Positions 26,055 through 34,805 of a stretch of 64,000 bases of DNA are shown here, piece after piece. A model generated the notes under the pieces. It did no database searches. It was not told the origin of the DNA and worked only from the letters and a program-made list of their open reading frames with translations. The position numbers were made by a program, and so were the translations under genes. Position 1 is the stretch's first letter; each line of letters starts with the position of its first letter. Source of the stretch: JAACFF01 sp963701435 (GTDB lineage: Bacteria; Chloroflexota; Anaerolineae; Promineifilales; Promineifilaceae); assembly GCA_963701435.1 (NCBI GenBank), contig CAVPAL010000010.1, positions 62,001 to 126,000 of the forward strand, written 5' to 3'.

Positions 26055-27374
26055 ATGTTTAAGAGGCAAATCAAAACGACCGTTTTCCTCGGAATTCTAT
26101 TGACTGTGCTGCTGGTTGGCTGGCAACTGCTGCCGCAGGGTGTGTCAGCGCTGCCCGGGAGCGTACGCGCGCGCCTGCCTCAAGAACTGCTGCGTTTGGT
26201 CACAACCCCGCTGCCGACCGCTTTGCCCATGCCCGTTCGCGTAACGGCCGTTGCCGCCCTGGAAATCCTCCCCACACTCACTCACTCCTCGCCCCATCCC
26301 ACTTCACCCGCTCCCTCCTCGCCAACTCCCACTCCACTCCCTCGCTCCTCGCCCTTTCCCACTCCCCTCCCGCCAACACCCACAACCACCCCGACGCCGC
26401 TGCCCAACACAGTTTATTTAGACGGGCTAGAACTCCGGCCCCAAAAGCTCAACAACTGCGGCCCGACCAACGTTAGCATGGTGCTCAATTTTTACGGCTC
26501 CGCCCAAGACCAGTTTGACGTGGCCGGCGTGGTGAAACCCCATTACGAAGATCGCAACGTCTCGGCGGAAGAACTGGTTAATTATGTCAATAACTACACG
26601 GAACTGGCGGCGGCCGTTTATCGCGGCAGCGACCTGACTTTGCTGCAGCGGCTGCTCAGCGCCGGCTATCCGGTTATCATCGAAAAAGGGTATTTGGGCA
26701 GCGAATGGGAAGGCTGGATGGGTCACTATTTGACGCTGGTCGGTTACGACGCCGGCGCGCAAAACTTTGTGGGGTTGGACACATTTTTAGGGCCGTGGGA
26801 GGGAAACGGCCGTATTGAAACCTTTGCCGATATTGAAACCCACTGGCATGAATTCAACCAGACCTTCATCCTGATTTACCCACCCAACGAGGCTGCGGCT
26901 GTTGAGACGCTGTTGAGACCGTCACTATTGGAACCGACAACGATGTGGCAGAATGCCGCGCAGCGCGCACGGGTTGAATTGGAAACCAACCCCGATAACG
27001 CTTTCACCTGGGCTAATCTCGGTTTCAGCCTGACGCGTCTGGCGCAGGTTAACGCTGACGCGAACCTTTATGCGCAGGCCGCAGCCGCATTTGATCAGGC
27101 GCTCTTACGCGGACTGCCGCCGCGCTATTTATGGTATCAATTTGAATTATATGCGGCTTATTTGGGAAACGGCCGTTTCGCTGATGTACTCACCCTCACA
27201 GAATCCGTGCTGGAAAATCAGGGCGGCCGACACGTTGAGGAAACCCATTATTACCGCGGCGCGGCGCTGCAAGCTGCGGGCGACAGCGCCGGCGCGCGCC
27301 TGGCCTACCAGCGCGCACTCGAACTCAAACCTGACTACCCCGCCGCCCAAACTGCGTTGGCCACGCTGCAATAG
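26055..27374 (+). CDS. Exported C39-like cysteine peptidase with C-terminal TPR repeats
   Basis: 439 residues. An N-terminal membrane anchor or signal (about 8-26) is followed by a Ser/Thr/Pro-rich spacer (about 72-118). The Peptidase_C39_2-like domain has the catalytic Cys135 in KLNNCGPTNVSMVLNFYG, His224 in WMGHYLTLVGYD and Asp242 in FVGLDTF. The remaining about 150 residues form TPR helices (AFTWANLGFSLTRLAQ, YYRGAALQAAGDSAGARLAYQRALELKPDYPAAQ). Unlike bacteriocin exporters it has no ABC module. It probably acts outside the membrane as a papain-like hydrolase, with the TPRs binding partners. The stop is 1 bp from the convergent hydrolase gene. Confidence 0.82.
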   Translation: MFKRQIKTTVFLGILLTVLLVGWQLLPQGVSALPGSVRARLPQELLRLVTTPLPTALPMPVRVTAVAALEILPTLTHSSPHPTSPAPSSPTPTPLPRSSPFPTPLPPTPTTTPTPLPNTVYLDGLELRPQKLNNCGPTNVSMVLNFYGSAQDQFDVAGVVKPHYEDRNVSAEELVNYVNNYTELAAAVYRGSDLTLLQRLLSAGYPVIIEKGYLGSEWEGWMGHYLTLVGYDAGAQNFVGLDTFLGPWEGNGRIETFADIETHWHEFNQTFILIYPPNEAAAVETLLRPSLLEPTTMWQNAAQRARVELETNPDNAFTWANLGFSLTRLAQVNADANLYAQAAAAFDQALLRGLPPRYLWYQFELYAAYLGNGRFADVLTLTESVLENQGGRHVEETHYYRGAALQAAGDSAGARLAYQRALELKPDYPAAQTALATLQ

Positions 27375-27375
27375 C

Positions 27376-28527
27376 TTAATTATTTGAATAAAAGTCGAGC
27401 ATGCGCGCCATAAACACATCATCCCAGGGTGGAATAAAGGTATGCGGCGCGCCGTTATAAATGAAACATTCCACCGGATGTCCAAGCGCCTCCAGCTTCA
27501 GACATAAATCTTGCGACCATTCCACCGGCACACGCTCATCGGCGTCGCTGTGATGGATGCTGATGGGGGCGTTGATGCGCTCAAGATGGTGGATAGGCGA
27601 AATCGCCGCCAAGGATTCCGCCGATGCCGCCAGTTCAAAATCACCCCGGCTGCGATTACTCCACCCACGGATACGGCCGTAATTCAAGGCCTCGTCCCCA
27701 CTCATTGAGCCATACAACACGGCCGCCTTGATATAAGGTGCATTGTTGACTGTGATCACGCGCAGCGTCACGCCGCCGCCCATGCTGTGACCCCATAAAT
27801 GAATATTTTCCGCATCAGCGCGACGCAGGGGACCTTCCGCGTCCTGGCTTTGTGTGCGCATAATTTCAATTAGATTGAGTACATCAATCGCAAAGCCGGT
27901 GCGAAAATAATCAGGCCCGCTGTCGGATGGAGGATAGTTACGGAAATTGGGATGAATGACAAAAAAGCCGGCCTCTGCCAGCGCATCCGCATAACGCTGC
28001 GTGTAAGCGACCGTTTCATATTCGGAAGGGGGAATATACCCATGCAAAACGATGGCTACAGGAAATTTCACACCCTCGTTAGGCACGTTCATATACCCGT
28101 AGATGGTTAGCTCGTCGCTCGGATAGCGGATCAAATAACGTGCAAACCGGTCATTGCGCTCCAGCGTGTCAATAATTTCCAATTCGCCGGCGCCATAATC
28201 GCGTGCTGACAAGGCCTCAATCGTAAACGCTGCATATGGATCAGGCGTGGCGGTGAGTGTTGGCGACGGGGTCGGCGACAGGGTCGCTGATGGCGACAAA
28301 GTTGGAGACGGGACCGTTGTTGTAGTCGGCGATGGCAGCAAAGTCGGCAAAGAGGTTGTAGTTGGTGACGGAACGGCCGTATCGGCAGCCGCGCCTGTTT
28401 TGGTCGGAGAAGCAGCCAACTCAGCCGCCTGAACCGGTGTGGGTACAGGCTGGCTTTGATTTTGTCCGCAGGCCACCAATCCCAGCATCAGCAGGAATAA
28501 CAGCACCCCGGCGTACTTTGAGATCAT
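27376..28527 (-). CDS. Lipoprotein alpha/beta hydrolase (dienelactone/prolyl-oligopeptidase-like)
   Basis: 383 residues. A lipoprotein signal ends in the lipobox LVAC (Cys20), followed by a long Thr/Pro/Ser-rich spacer (to about residue 97). The catalytic domain has the oxyanion-region motif VLHGYIPPSEYE, the nucleophile elbow LWGHSMGGG (Ser248), the acid in HHSDADERVPVEWS and the His in NGAPHTFIPPW near the C-terminus. It is probably an esterase or peptidase tethered to the outer face of the membrane. Its start overlaps the stop of the diadenylate cyclase gene by four bases (ATGA), so the two are translationally coupled. Confidence 0.87.
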   Translation of the reverse strand: MISKYAGVLLFLLMLGLVACGQNQSQPVPTPVQAAELAASPTKTGAAADTAVPSPTTTSLPTLLPSPTTTTVPSPTLSPSATLSPTPSPTLTATPDPYAAFTIEALSARDYGAGELEIIDTLERNDRFARYLIRYPSDELTIYGYMNVPNEGVKFPVAIVLHGYIPPSEYETVAYTQRYADALAEAGFFVIHPNFRNYPPSDSGPDYFRTGFAIDVLNLIEIMRTQSQDAEGPLRRADAENIHLWGHSMGGGVTLRVITVNNAPYIKAAVLYGSMSGDEALNYGRIRGWSNRSRGDFELAASAESLAAISPIHHLERINAPISIHHSDADERVPVEWSQDLCLKLEALGHPVECFIYNGAPHTFIPPWDDVFMARMLDFYSNN

Positions 28528-30659
28528 TCTACAACCTGATCCTCTATTATCGAACCGGTCGTCACCAAAACCACGGATTGCACAAGCTGCGCGTTGACAT
28601 CGGCCGGCAAAATGACAATCGGCGCAATCTCGATTGTTGAATCTGGTTCAAGCATAGAAGCGTCAATCGTCACCTGCACCAGCTCCGGCTGCGCCTCAAT
28701 TTCATTCAATGTCGGCAGCGGGCCGCTCAACAACAGCTCAATCACTGCCGGCTCAATGATTATTTCAAACGTGCCCCGATTATTAACCACTTCAACTGAC
28801 CGTTCCGTCAATAAATCGCCGCTGCGCGCAGAAACCTCCACAATAATATTGACGCTGTTGACAATATCGCCATCGCTGTTGATTGCCTGAATGTCACCGG
28901 GTAAATCGAGAGGCATCCGTATCCGGGATTCACCGGTTATCTGTGAAAGATCCACCGGCAGTGTATCTACATAACTGCCCAATTCCGCAATCTGGGCTGG
29001 ATTTCCCTGCGCCGTTACGCTTGAAGGATTAACCCGCAAACCGCTGAGCCAATAGCCATTGGGAGGCGAGCCGGTCGTCACTGCGCGCACGCCAACGTCT
29101 TGCGCGTCAATGCGGCGCCGAACAGGAACCACAACGGCCACTTCATTGGGCTGCAGCGTGACCTCTGCAATCAAATTGCCTTGTGCATCGAGCGCTGCCA
29201 CCGGGCGTTTTAAGTTCAGGGTAGAAGTCGCATTAGCTACCGAAACAGTCGCTTCCACCGAAATCACCTTGTCGACAAAAGTTGAGGGGCCGCTGACAAT
29301 TACTTCGGCCGGCGTGGCCTGGGGCGGGCCGGCCAACTCATAAGCGGCGGATAAAGAATCAAGTTCTTCAATTTTCACCATCACGGGCAGCGTGCGGTTT
29401 ATCTCAGGCGCAACCGCAACGACCACCTCACCTGGAATTACATTCATTGCCTGAACATTCGACACCCGACTTCTAGCTTCAACCGATACAACTTGAGGCT
29501 CTTCACCAATGCCTTCCAGGGATACAGAAGCGATAAAATCTTCCGGCCTCAGTGTTGAGACAAGGCTTTGAAAAGTTTGTGCATCAATATTAACAAATTC
29601 GGGCAGTGGCTTGGTCAAACTTGTGTCTTCGGGCATATCTCTTGGCAACAACTGCACGCCTTCAACCCGTTCAATTGCCAATGGATCAGCTTGCGCGCGC
29701 AAACTCATAGCCGCAATGAGCGCTAAAATAAAAGCCAGGAGGAAGAATCCGGCTTCACGCAAAACGCCTCTTATGCTTATGTCTAGTTTGGGCAGGTTTA
29801 GGGCTGCCAGGTAAGCGCGCCAGTTACGCCGCACAGGTTCAGATTTAGAGTCTGGGTGGGTATAGAAGGTAGCAAGCGCCTTTCTTAACTCAGAGTAGTC
29901 AAGGTTAAAACGGAGTTTTCCGGCCTGGGCAATCGAAATAGCGCCGGTTTCTTCACTAATCACAATCACCAATGCGTCACTGTATTCGCTCAGGCCAACC
30001 GCAGAGCGATGGCGCGTACCAAGCCGGCGATTAATGTTGTTCAGTGAACGATCTGAAAGCGGCAAGATACAACTGGCTGCCGCAATCTGATCGCCGCGCA
30101 CAATGACTGCCCCGTCATGGAGCGGGGTTTTATCAAAGAAAATGGTCTGCAGCAGTTCAGGCGTGATACGGCCGTTTACCATTATGCCCGTTTCAATAAT
30201 ATCGTGTAAGTCAACATCTCCCTCAAGTACAATCAGAGCGCCTGTTTTTGATTTCGACAGGTTTTCGGCCGCCCACACCAAAGAGGGAATTGTTCGCTCG
30301 GCCACCCCTTTTCGAATTGAGGCGGAAAACCCAAAACTGCGACCAACCTGCTCCAGTACATTACGCAGTTCCGGCTGCAAAATAATAGGCGTAATAATGG
30401 CCATCGATAAAATACCGAGCCACACAATCAAATCAAAAGTGGGCAGCGGCAAGAGAACCGCAGTTAAAACCAACAACAATCCGACAATCAACACGCCGCG
30501 TATAAGCAGGGCGACCCGGCTGCCGCGCACAACTTTAATCAGAATGTAGAAGGCAATTGTCACCAGCAACACGTCAACGTAATCAAACAATCTCATATTG
30601 TCGACGCGGAACAGGAAATTGTTGACCAGCATCTGCATATAGGTTATTAGTTCTTCCAT
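28524..30659 (-). CDS. Diadenylate cyclase (CdaA) fused to YbbR/CdaR repeats
   Basis: 711 residues from the ATG at 30659 (AGGA upstream). About 100 N-terminal residues hold three membrane helices as in CdaA. The DisA_N cyclase domain then carries both catalytic signatures, LHDGAVIVRGD and TRHRSAVGLSE, so it should make c-di-AMP from two ATP. A further helix (FFLLAFILALIAAMSL) follows, and then an extracellular part with about four YbbR-like repeats; blocks such as VSVEARSRVSNVQAMNVIPGE and VVVPVRRRIDAQDVGV mark two of them. In most Gram-positives CdaA and its regulator CdaR (YbbR) are two adjacent genes; here they are one polypeptide. It is the first gene of an operon with the lipoprotein hydrolase. 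Confidence 0.9.
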   Translation of the reverse strand: MEELITYMQMLVNNFLFRVDNMRLFDYVDVLLVTIAFYILIKVVRGSRVALLIRGVLIVGLLLVLTAVLLPLPTFDLIVWLGILSMAIITPIILQPELRNVLEQVGRSFGFSASIRKGVAERTIPSLVWAAENLSKSKTGALIVLEGDVDLHDIIETGIMVNGRITPELLQTIFFDKTPLHDGAVIVRGDQIAAASCILPLSDRSLNNINRRLGTRHRSAVGLSEYSDALVIVISEETGAISIAQAGKLRFNLDYSELRKALATFYTHPDSKSEPVRRNWRAYLAALNLPKLDISIRGVLREAGFFLLAFILALIAAMSLRAQADPLAIERVEGVQLLPRDMPEDTSLTKPLPEFVNIDAQTFQSLVSTLRPEDFIASVSLEGIGEEPQVVSVEARSRVSNVQAMNVIPGEVVVAVAPEINRTLPVMVKIEELDSLSAAYELAGPPQATPAEVIVSGPSTFVDKVISVEATVSVANATSTLNLKRPVAALDAQGNLIAEVTLQPNEVAVVVPVRRRIDAQDVGVRAVTTGSPPNGYWLSGLRVNPSSVTAQGNPAQIAELGSYVDTLPVDLSQITGESRIRMPLDLPGDIQAINSDGDIVNSVNIIVEVSARSGDLLTERSVEVVNNRGTFEIIIEPAVIELLLSGPLPTLNEIEAQPELVQVTIDASMLEPDSTIEIAPIVILPADVNAQLVQSVVLVTTGSIIEDQVVE

Positions 30660-30775
30660 GAATGGTATCCTGCATTGAAATGAAATTGAATGGTAACCTA
30701 ATTGTCTGCCAGAGAGCAAAGGATACGGCCGTTCTTTATCCTGCTTTCACCCACTGCTTAATCGACAACTCAACA

Positions 30776-30804
30776 AAAAGCCCCTGCATGAGGTGGGGGC
30801 TTTT
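30776..30804 (-). terminator. Intrinsic terminator of the MBL-TetR operon
   Basis: AAAAGCCCC (30776-30784) pairs with GGGGCTTTT (30796-30804) around an 11-nt loop. On the minus strand the stem is followed by T-rich sequence (CTTTTTG). It lies about 50 bp after the TetR gene stop and before the cyclase gene. Confidence 0.75.
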
Positions 30805-30852
30805 AAAGCCTGCAAAGGTTTTTTTACCCTTGCACCAATAATTTCACATCGA

Positions 30853-31413
30853 TCAACCTAACCCAATCACAAAAGTTTCTACCAGGCGCGCATAACTTTC
30901 GTCCCGTTCCAGCGCAAGCTTAAAACCGCCGGCCATTTCTAACGACACAAAACCATGCACAACTGCTCGGAAACCACGAATGGCATGCAGAGCCGCATCC
31001 CCCTCCATTTGTAAGGAAGCCATTACCAACAGCAGCAACTGCAGCCACTCTTGCGCCAGCGCGACCAACTCGACGTCATCCGGATCAGGCGCGCGCACGG
31101 TCAGGGGATAAATTCCAGGATGCTGGTGGGCAAACTCACGGTAAGCATATGCCATGGCCAGCATCGCATCCCGGCCAACTTTGCCAAAGGCGGCCTGTCT
31201 GACTGTTGACAACAATATCCGCGAACCATACAGGGTCAAATCACGCACCAGACCATCCGCACCGGCGACATGGTTGTAGAGTGAAGGCACGCGCACATCT
31301 AACGCCTGGGCCAACTGAGTCAAAGTAAGGCTATCAACTGTCCCGGCTTCATTGGCGAGCTGCGCTGCAGCAGCCACGACAATTTCTTTATTAAGTCGCC
31401 TGCTTTTGCCCAT
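30853..31413 (-). CDS. TetR/AcrR-family regulator
   Basis: 186 residues. The N-terminal HTH is clear: LNKEIVVAAAAQLANEAG, then LTLTQLAQALDVRVPSLYNHVAGADGLV (helix-turn-helix with the LYNHV recognition helix). The C-terminal ligand domain resembles the WHG/TetR_C_33 group (AMAYAYREFAHQHPGIYPL and AIRGFRAVVHGFVSLE). It overlaps the MBL-fold gene by 23 bp and is co-transcribed with it. A symmetric site sits in the promoter of the pair (32148-32166), so it probably represses its own operon. The inducer is unknown. Confidence 0.88.
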   Translation of the reverse strand: MGKSRRLNKEIVVAAAAQLANEAGTVDSLTLTQLAQALDVRVPSLYNHVAGADGLVRDLTLYGSRILLSTVRQAAFGKVGRDAMLAMAYAYREFAHQHPGIYPLTVRAPDPDDVELVALAQEWLQLLLLVMASLQMEGDAALHAIRGFRAVVHGFVSLEMAGGFKLALERDESYARLVETFVIGLG

Positions 31414-32110
31414 CTAACGCCTCCTCTGCGGCGCGAATGGCGGCGTCCAACGCTGTTCGGGGATTTTCAAGGACGCGCCCGTGGCCAACCGCCAGCCGTG
31501 TGGGCTGCAAATCACGCAAGCGATACGCGCTTTGCAGCGCTGTTGGCTTATGCCAGGTGGCCAGCGCCGGAAAGGGAAACAACCAACGCATTTGCCCGGC
31601 AACGGCCGTTCCCGCTTTAGTCTGAAACGCATCGCCCGCAATCAACGACCCATCCCGCTCATCAAAAAACGCAATCTGATCGGGCGTATGACCGGGCGCA
31701 GCAACCACGCGCAGCGAACCCAACTTGTCTCCCGGCAGCAGTTCGCGCGCTGCCTGCGTTGTGGCGCTAATAAAACTTCCGCGCAGTTTTGCCTGTGGTT
31801 CATCCGCTTTCAAGCTCAGATCCCCTCCTAAAAAGCTGGCTGTACGGGGATGCCACGCAATTTCTGCCTCAGGCAGTTGCGCACAAATCGCATCCAATGA
31901 TCCCGCGTGATCTCCATGCGCGTGCGTCAGCGTGACGCGCGTGATTGGTTTTCCCAGGGAAACGGCCGTCGCCAAAATATCCTTCGCGCTGCCGCTCAGA
32001 CCAGTATCAATCAAGGTCAATCCAGCTTCTTCCTGCACCAGATAACAATTAAAAGCGCCCAACCGGGTCAATTGGATTAAATAATCACCATAATATGAAA
32101 TTTTCATCAT
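31391..32110 (-). CDS. MBL-fold metallo-hydrolase
   Basis: 239 residues of the metallo-beta-lactamase fold. The HxHxDH motif is THAHGDHAGSLDAI (about 62-75), with later metal ligands in AAPGHTPDQIAF, LIAGDAF and VGHGRVL. The N-terminus reads YLVQEEAGLTLIDTG, standard for glyoxalase II/lactonase-like members. It has no signal peptide. It is cotranscribed with a TetR regulator that presumably senses the substrate or product. A lactonase, thioesterase or glyoxalase-type function is possible; the sequence alone does not decide. Confidence 0.87.
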   Translation of the reverse strand: MMKISYYGDYLIQLTRLGAFNCYLVQEEAGLTLIDTGLSGSAKDILATAVSLGKPITRVTLTHAHGDHAGSLDAICAQLPEAEIAWHPRTASFLGGDLSLKADEPQAKLRGSFISATTQAARELLPGDKLGSLRVVAAPGHTPDQIAFFDERDGSLIAGDAFQTKAGTAVAGQMRWLFPFPALATWHKPTALQSAYRLRDLQPTRLAVGHGRVLENPRTALDAAIRAAEEALDGQKQAT

Positions 32111-32142
32111 TCACCATCCTTGCAATAAAATAATATGCTTAA

Positions 32143-32171
32143 TTTATAAACTAATATTGTTAGTTTGTCAA
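32143..32171 (-). promoter_or_regulatory. Sigma-70 promoter with a palindromic operator in its spacer (MBL-tetR operon)
   Basis: Read on the minus strand, TTGACA (32171-32166) is followed by a 17-bp spacer and TATAAA (32148-32143). The spacer holds the inverted repeat AAACTAA-N5-TTAGTTT (32148-32166). The site is ideal for repression by the TetR protein encoded in the operon. The start codon of the MBL gene is 33 bp from the -10. Confidence 0.82.
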
Positions 32172-32298
32172 GTCCCAAATTATAATATGACAACCAGCAT
32201 GCCAAAACTTGAGCGAAATGCGTCTACATCGACATGCTTTGACATCCGCTTAAATTCCTGTAGGATGGAGCCAGATTCAACCAACAGGGAATAAAAAA

Positions 32299-33804
32299 AT
32301 GGAAAAAGAATGGGAAATATTAAAGGCGCGATTAACTGAAATTGATGATCTGAACAGCGCAGTTGCGCTCTTAAACTGGGATCAATCCACTTACATGCCG
32401 CCTGGGGGCGCGTCTGCGCGCGGGCGGCAAATGGCGACTTTGAGTCGTTTGGCGCATGAAAAAATGACGGATCCTGAAATCGGCCGTTTACTGGACACGC
32501 TCGAACCGGTTACCGCTGACCTGCCATACGAAAGTGACGCCGCCAGCCTGGTGCGCATCACGCGTCAGGATTTTGAACGCGCCACGCGCATCCCGCCCCA
32601 ATTGATGTCACAATTTGCAGAACACAGCGCTGCGGCGTACCAGGTTTGGACCACGGCGCGACCTGAAAATGATTTTGCCGCAGTACGGCCGTATCTCGAA
32701 AAAACCGTCGATCTCAGCCGCCAAATAGCGGATTGTTTCCCCGGCTACGACCACATCGCCGATCCCTTAATCGACTTTATCGATCAGGGCATGCGCGCAG
32801 AATCGGTGCGCGCGCTTTTTGCAGACCTGCGCGCCGAGATCGTACCCTTGCTTGAAAATATTTCCGCCCGGGAACCAGTTGACGATAGCTGTCTGCGGCA
32901 GCATTATCCCAAACAAACGCAGCTCGAATTCGGTCTACCTATCATCAAAGCCTATGGTTTCGACTTTCAGCGCGGACGGCAAGATAAAACCCCACACCCA
33001 TTCATGACCAAATTTTCCCTTGGCGACGTGCGCATTACCACCCGCATCAATGAAAACAACCTCAGCGACTGCCTCTTCAGCACCCTGCATGAAGCCGGTC
33101 ACGCCATGTATGAGCAAGGCATCGATATGGCGCTGGAAGCGACGCCGCTGGCAGAAGGCACATCCTCCGGCGTCCATGAAAGTCAATCCCGCCTGTGGGA
33201 AAATATCGTGGGTCGCTCGCTCAATTTTTGGCAGTTTTACTATCCCCATCTGCAAGCAACATTCCCGCGCCAGCTTGAAAATGTGGCCCTGGAAACCTTC
33301 TACAAAGCCATCAACAAAGTACAGCGTTCGTTGATCCGCACCGACGCCGATGAAGTCACCTACAATCTGCACGTGATGATTCGCTTTGATTTGGAATTGG
33401 CTCTGCTGGAAGGCGAATTGGCGGTTAAAGATTTGCCCGCAGCGTGGCACGCGCGCTATGAATCTGATTTAGGTTTGCGCGCACCCAGCGACGTAGACGG
33501 CGTATTGCAAGATGTCCACTGGTATGGTGGCTTCGTGGGCGGCAGTTTCCAGGGGTACACCCTGGGCAATATTATGAGCGCCGCATTTTATGAACAGGCC
33601 TTGAATACCCATCCAAACATCCCCAATGAAATAGCGCGCGGCGATTTTGCTGTCCTACACGCCTGGCTCCAGGAAAATCTTTACCAATACGGCCGTAAAT
33701 TCAGCGCCAACGAATTAGTCGAACGCGTAACCGGCGGCCCGTTGACCATTGAGCCGTATATGCGCTACCTGCACACCAAGTTTGGACAAATTTATGCGCT
33801 ATGA
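32299..33804 (+). CDS. Carboxypeptidase M32 (Taq-type metallocarboxypeptidase)
   Basis: 501 residues, the standard M32 length. The zinc motif is STLHEAGHAMYEQG (His264, Glu265, His268), with the third ligand Glu294 in GVHESQSRLWEN. Other family signatures are LLNWDQSTYMPPGG near the N-terminus, FSLGDVRITTRI, TDADEVTYNLHVMIRF and DVHWYGGFVGGSFQGYTLGN. It removes C-terminal residues from peptides in the cytoplasm. ATG at 32299 follows an AGGGA site. The stop overlaps the next gene by four bases (ATGA), starting a three-gene operon. Confidence 0.95.
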   Translation: MEKEWEILKARLTEIDDLNSAVALLNWDQSTYMPPGGASARGRQMATLSRLAHEKMTDPEIGRLLDTLEPVTADLPYESDAASLVRITRQDFERATRIPPQLMSQFAEHSAAAYQVWTTARPENDFAAVRPYLEKTVDLSRQIADCFPGYDHIADPLIDFIDQGMRAESVRALFADLRAEIVPLLENISAREPVDDSCLRQHYPKQTQLEFGLPIIKAYGFDFQRGRQDKTPHPFMTKFSLGDVRITTRINENNLSDCLFSTLHEAGHAMYEQGIDMALEATPLAEGTSSGVHESQSRLWENIVGRSLNFWQFYYPHLQATFPRQLENVALETFYKAINKVQRSLIRTDADEVTYNLHVMIRFDLELALLEGELAVKDLPAAWHARYESDLGLRAPSDVDGVLQDVHWYGGFVGGSFQGYTLGNIMSAAFYEQALNTHPNIPNEIARGDFAVLHAWLQENLYQYGRKFSANELVERVTGGPLTIEPYMRYLHTKFGQIYAL

Positions 33805-34805
33805 AACCAAATGAACTCATCATTCGCATCAGCCCTTTTATGTTCTTAAAAAGGCTGGTCGTGATTGAATTTTTCTTTGCCCTGCTGCCGATAACTGTCA
33901 CGCTGCTGCTGATTTCATTGTTCGATTTGCGGGAATCGTATGATTCTTTGTCGTTCGCAAACAGTATCCCTTATGAACTAACCACCACAATATTGGTCAC
34001 AACGCTGCAAATCATCATCATTGTCGCTGCATTTGCAAGCTGGTATCTGCCGCTCTATATTGTCAACCGGCGGCATGTAAGCTTTCGTCCCTGGTTTTCA
34101 CGCGGCAGCAGAATTCTGGCCCATACGCCGGCTATCACCTATGTTGAGGTCAAACAAGGGCGTCTGGCGGCGCGTTTCGATTATGGCGCGCTGCTTATTC
34201 ACAGCTCCAATGCAAACACCGCAGCCAAAATACGCGACATCCCCGATCCTCACTTCCACGCGCGTCTGATCGAGGAGATGGTTGAGCCGCAAGAAACGGC
34301 CGTTGCGCTGCCGCAGCTCCCCCCCGTAACCCAACTAATCAGCAACGGTGAAAATCAATATGTCGAATTTAAATCCAGCTTGATGTGGGATTATCACCAG
34401 CAGCGCGCCAACAAAGCGCTCTATGAACCGGTCATGAAAAATATTGTCGCCTTCCTGAACACCACTGGCGGGGTGGTTTTGATCGGCGTCGCGGATGATG
34501 GCGAGATTTTAGGGCTGGGTCCCGACCTAAAAACCATTCCCAAACCAAATTGTGACGGTTTTGAAAATGTATTTAATCAAGCCTTCAACAAAATGATTGG
34601 GGTTGAATACCGCCAGTTTGTCGACGTGACTTTTCCGGAACTGCAAGAGGAAGTAGTCTGTATGCTCGCGATACGGCCGTCGCAGGAACCCGCCTTCTTA
34701 CTCAACAAAGGATCAGAACAATTTTATATTCGGGCCGGCAACGCCAGCCAGCCGCTCACCATAAGCAAAGCTGCGCGCTACATTCGCACCCATTTTGACG
34801 CTTAA
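33801..34805 (+). CDS. Membrane protein with AlbA_2 (Schlafen-like) domain
   Basis: 334 residues. Two N-terminal membrane helices (about 17-38 and 57-83) precede a short beta-rich segment. The C-terminal AlbA_2/divergent AAA-4-type domain starts near residue 180: ENQYVEFKSSLMWDY, then NKALYEPVMKNIVAFLNTTGGVVLIGVADDGEILGLG, ending with FYIRAGNASQPLT. This domain occurs in putative transcription regulators and in nucleases related to Schlafen; catalytic status cannot be judged. It overlaps both neighbours (ATGA at its start, TAATG at its end), which suggests a functional link with the downstream regulator. Confidence 0.8.
   Translation: MKPNELIIRISPFMFLKRLVVIEFFFALLPITVTLLLISLFDLRESYDSLSFANSIPYELTTTILVTTLQIIIIVAAFASWYLPLYIVNRRHVSFRPWFSRGSRILAHTPAITYVEVKQGRLAARFDYGALLIHSSNANTAAKIRDIPDPHFHARLIEEMVEPQETAVALPQLPPVTQLISNGENQYVEFKSSLMWDYHQQRANKALYEPVMKNIVAFLNTTGGVVLIGVADDGEILGLGPDLKTIPKPNCDGFENVFNQAFNKMIGVEYRQFVDVTFPELQEEVVCMLAIRPSQEPAFLLNKGSEQFYIRAGNASQPLTISKAARYIRTHFDA

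Noticed and set aside
28247..28432. Val/Gly/Asp-rich small frame opposite the hydrolase linker
   Set aside because: It is the complement of a low-complexity Thr/Pro/Ser spacer and not a gene.
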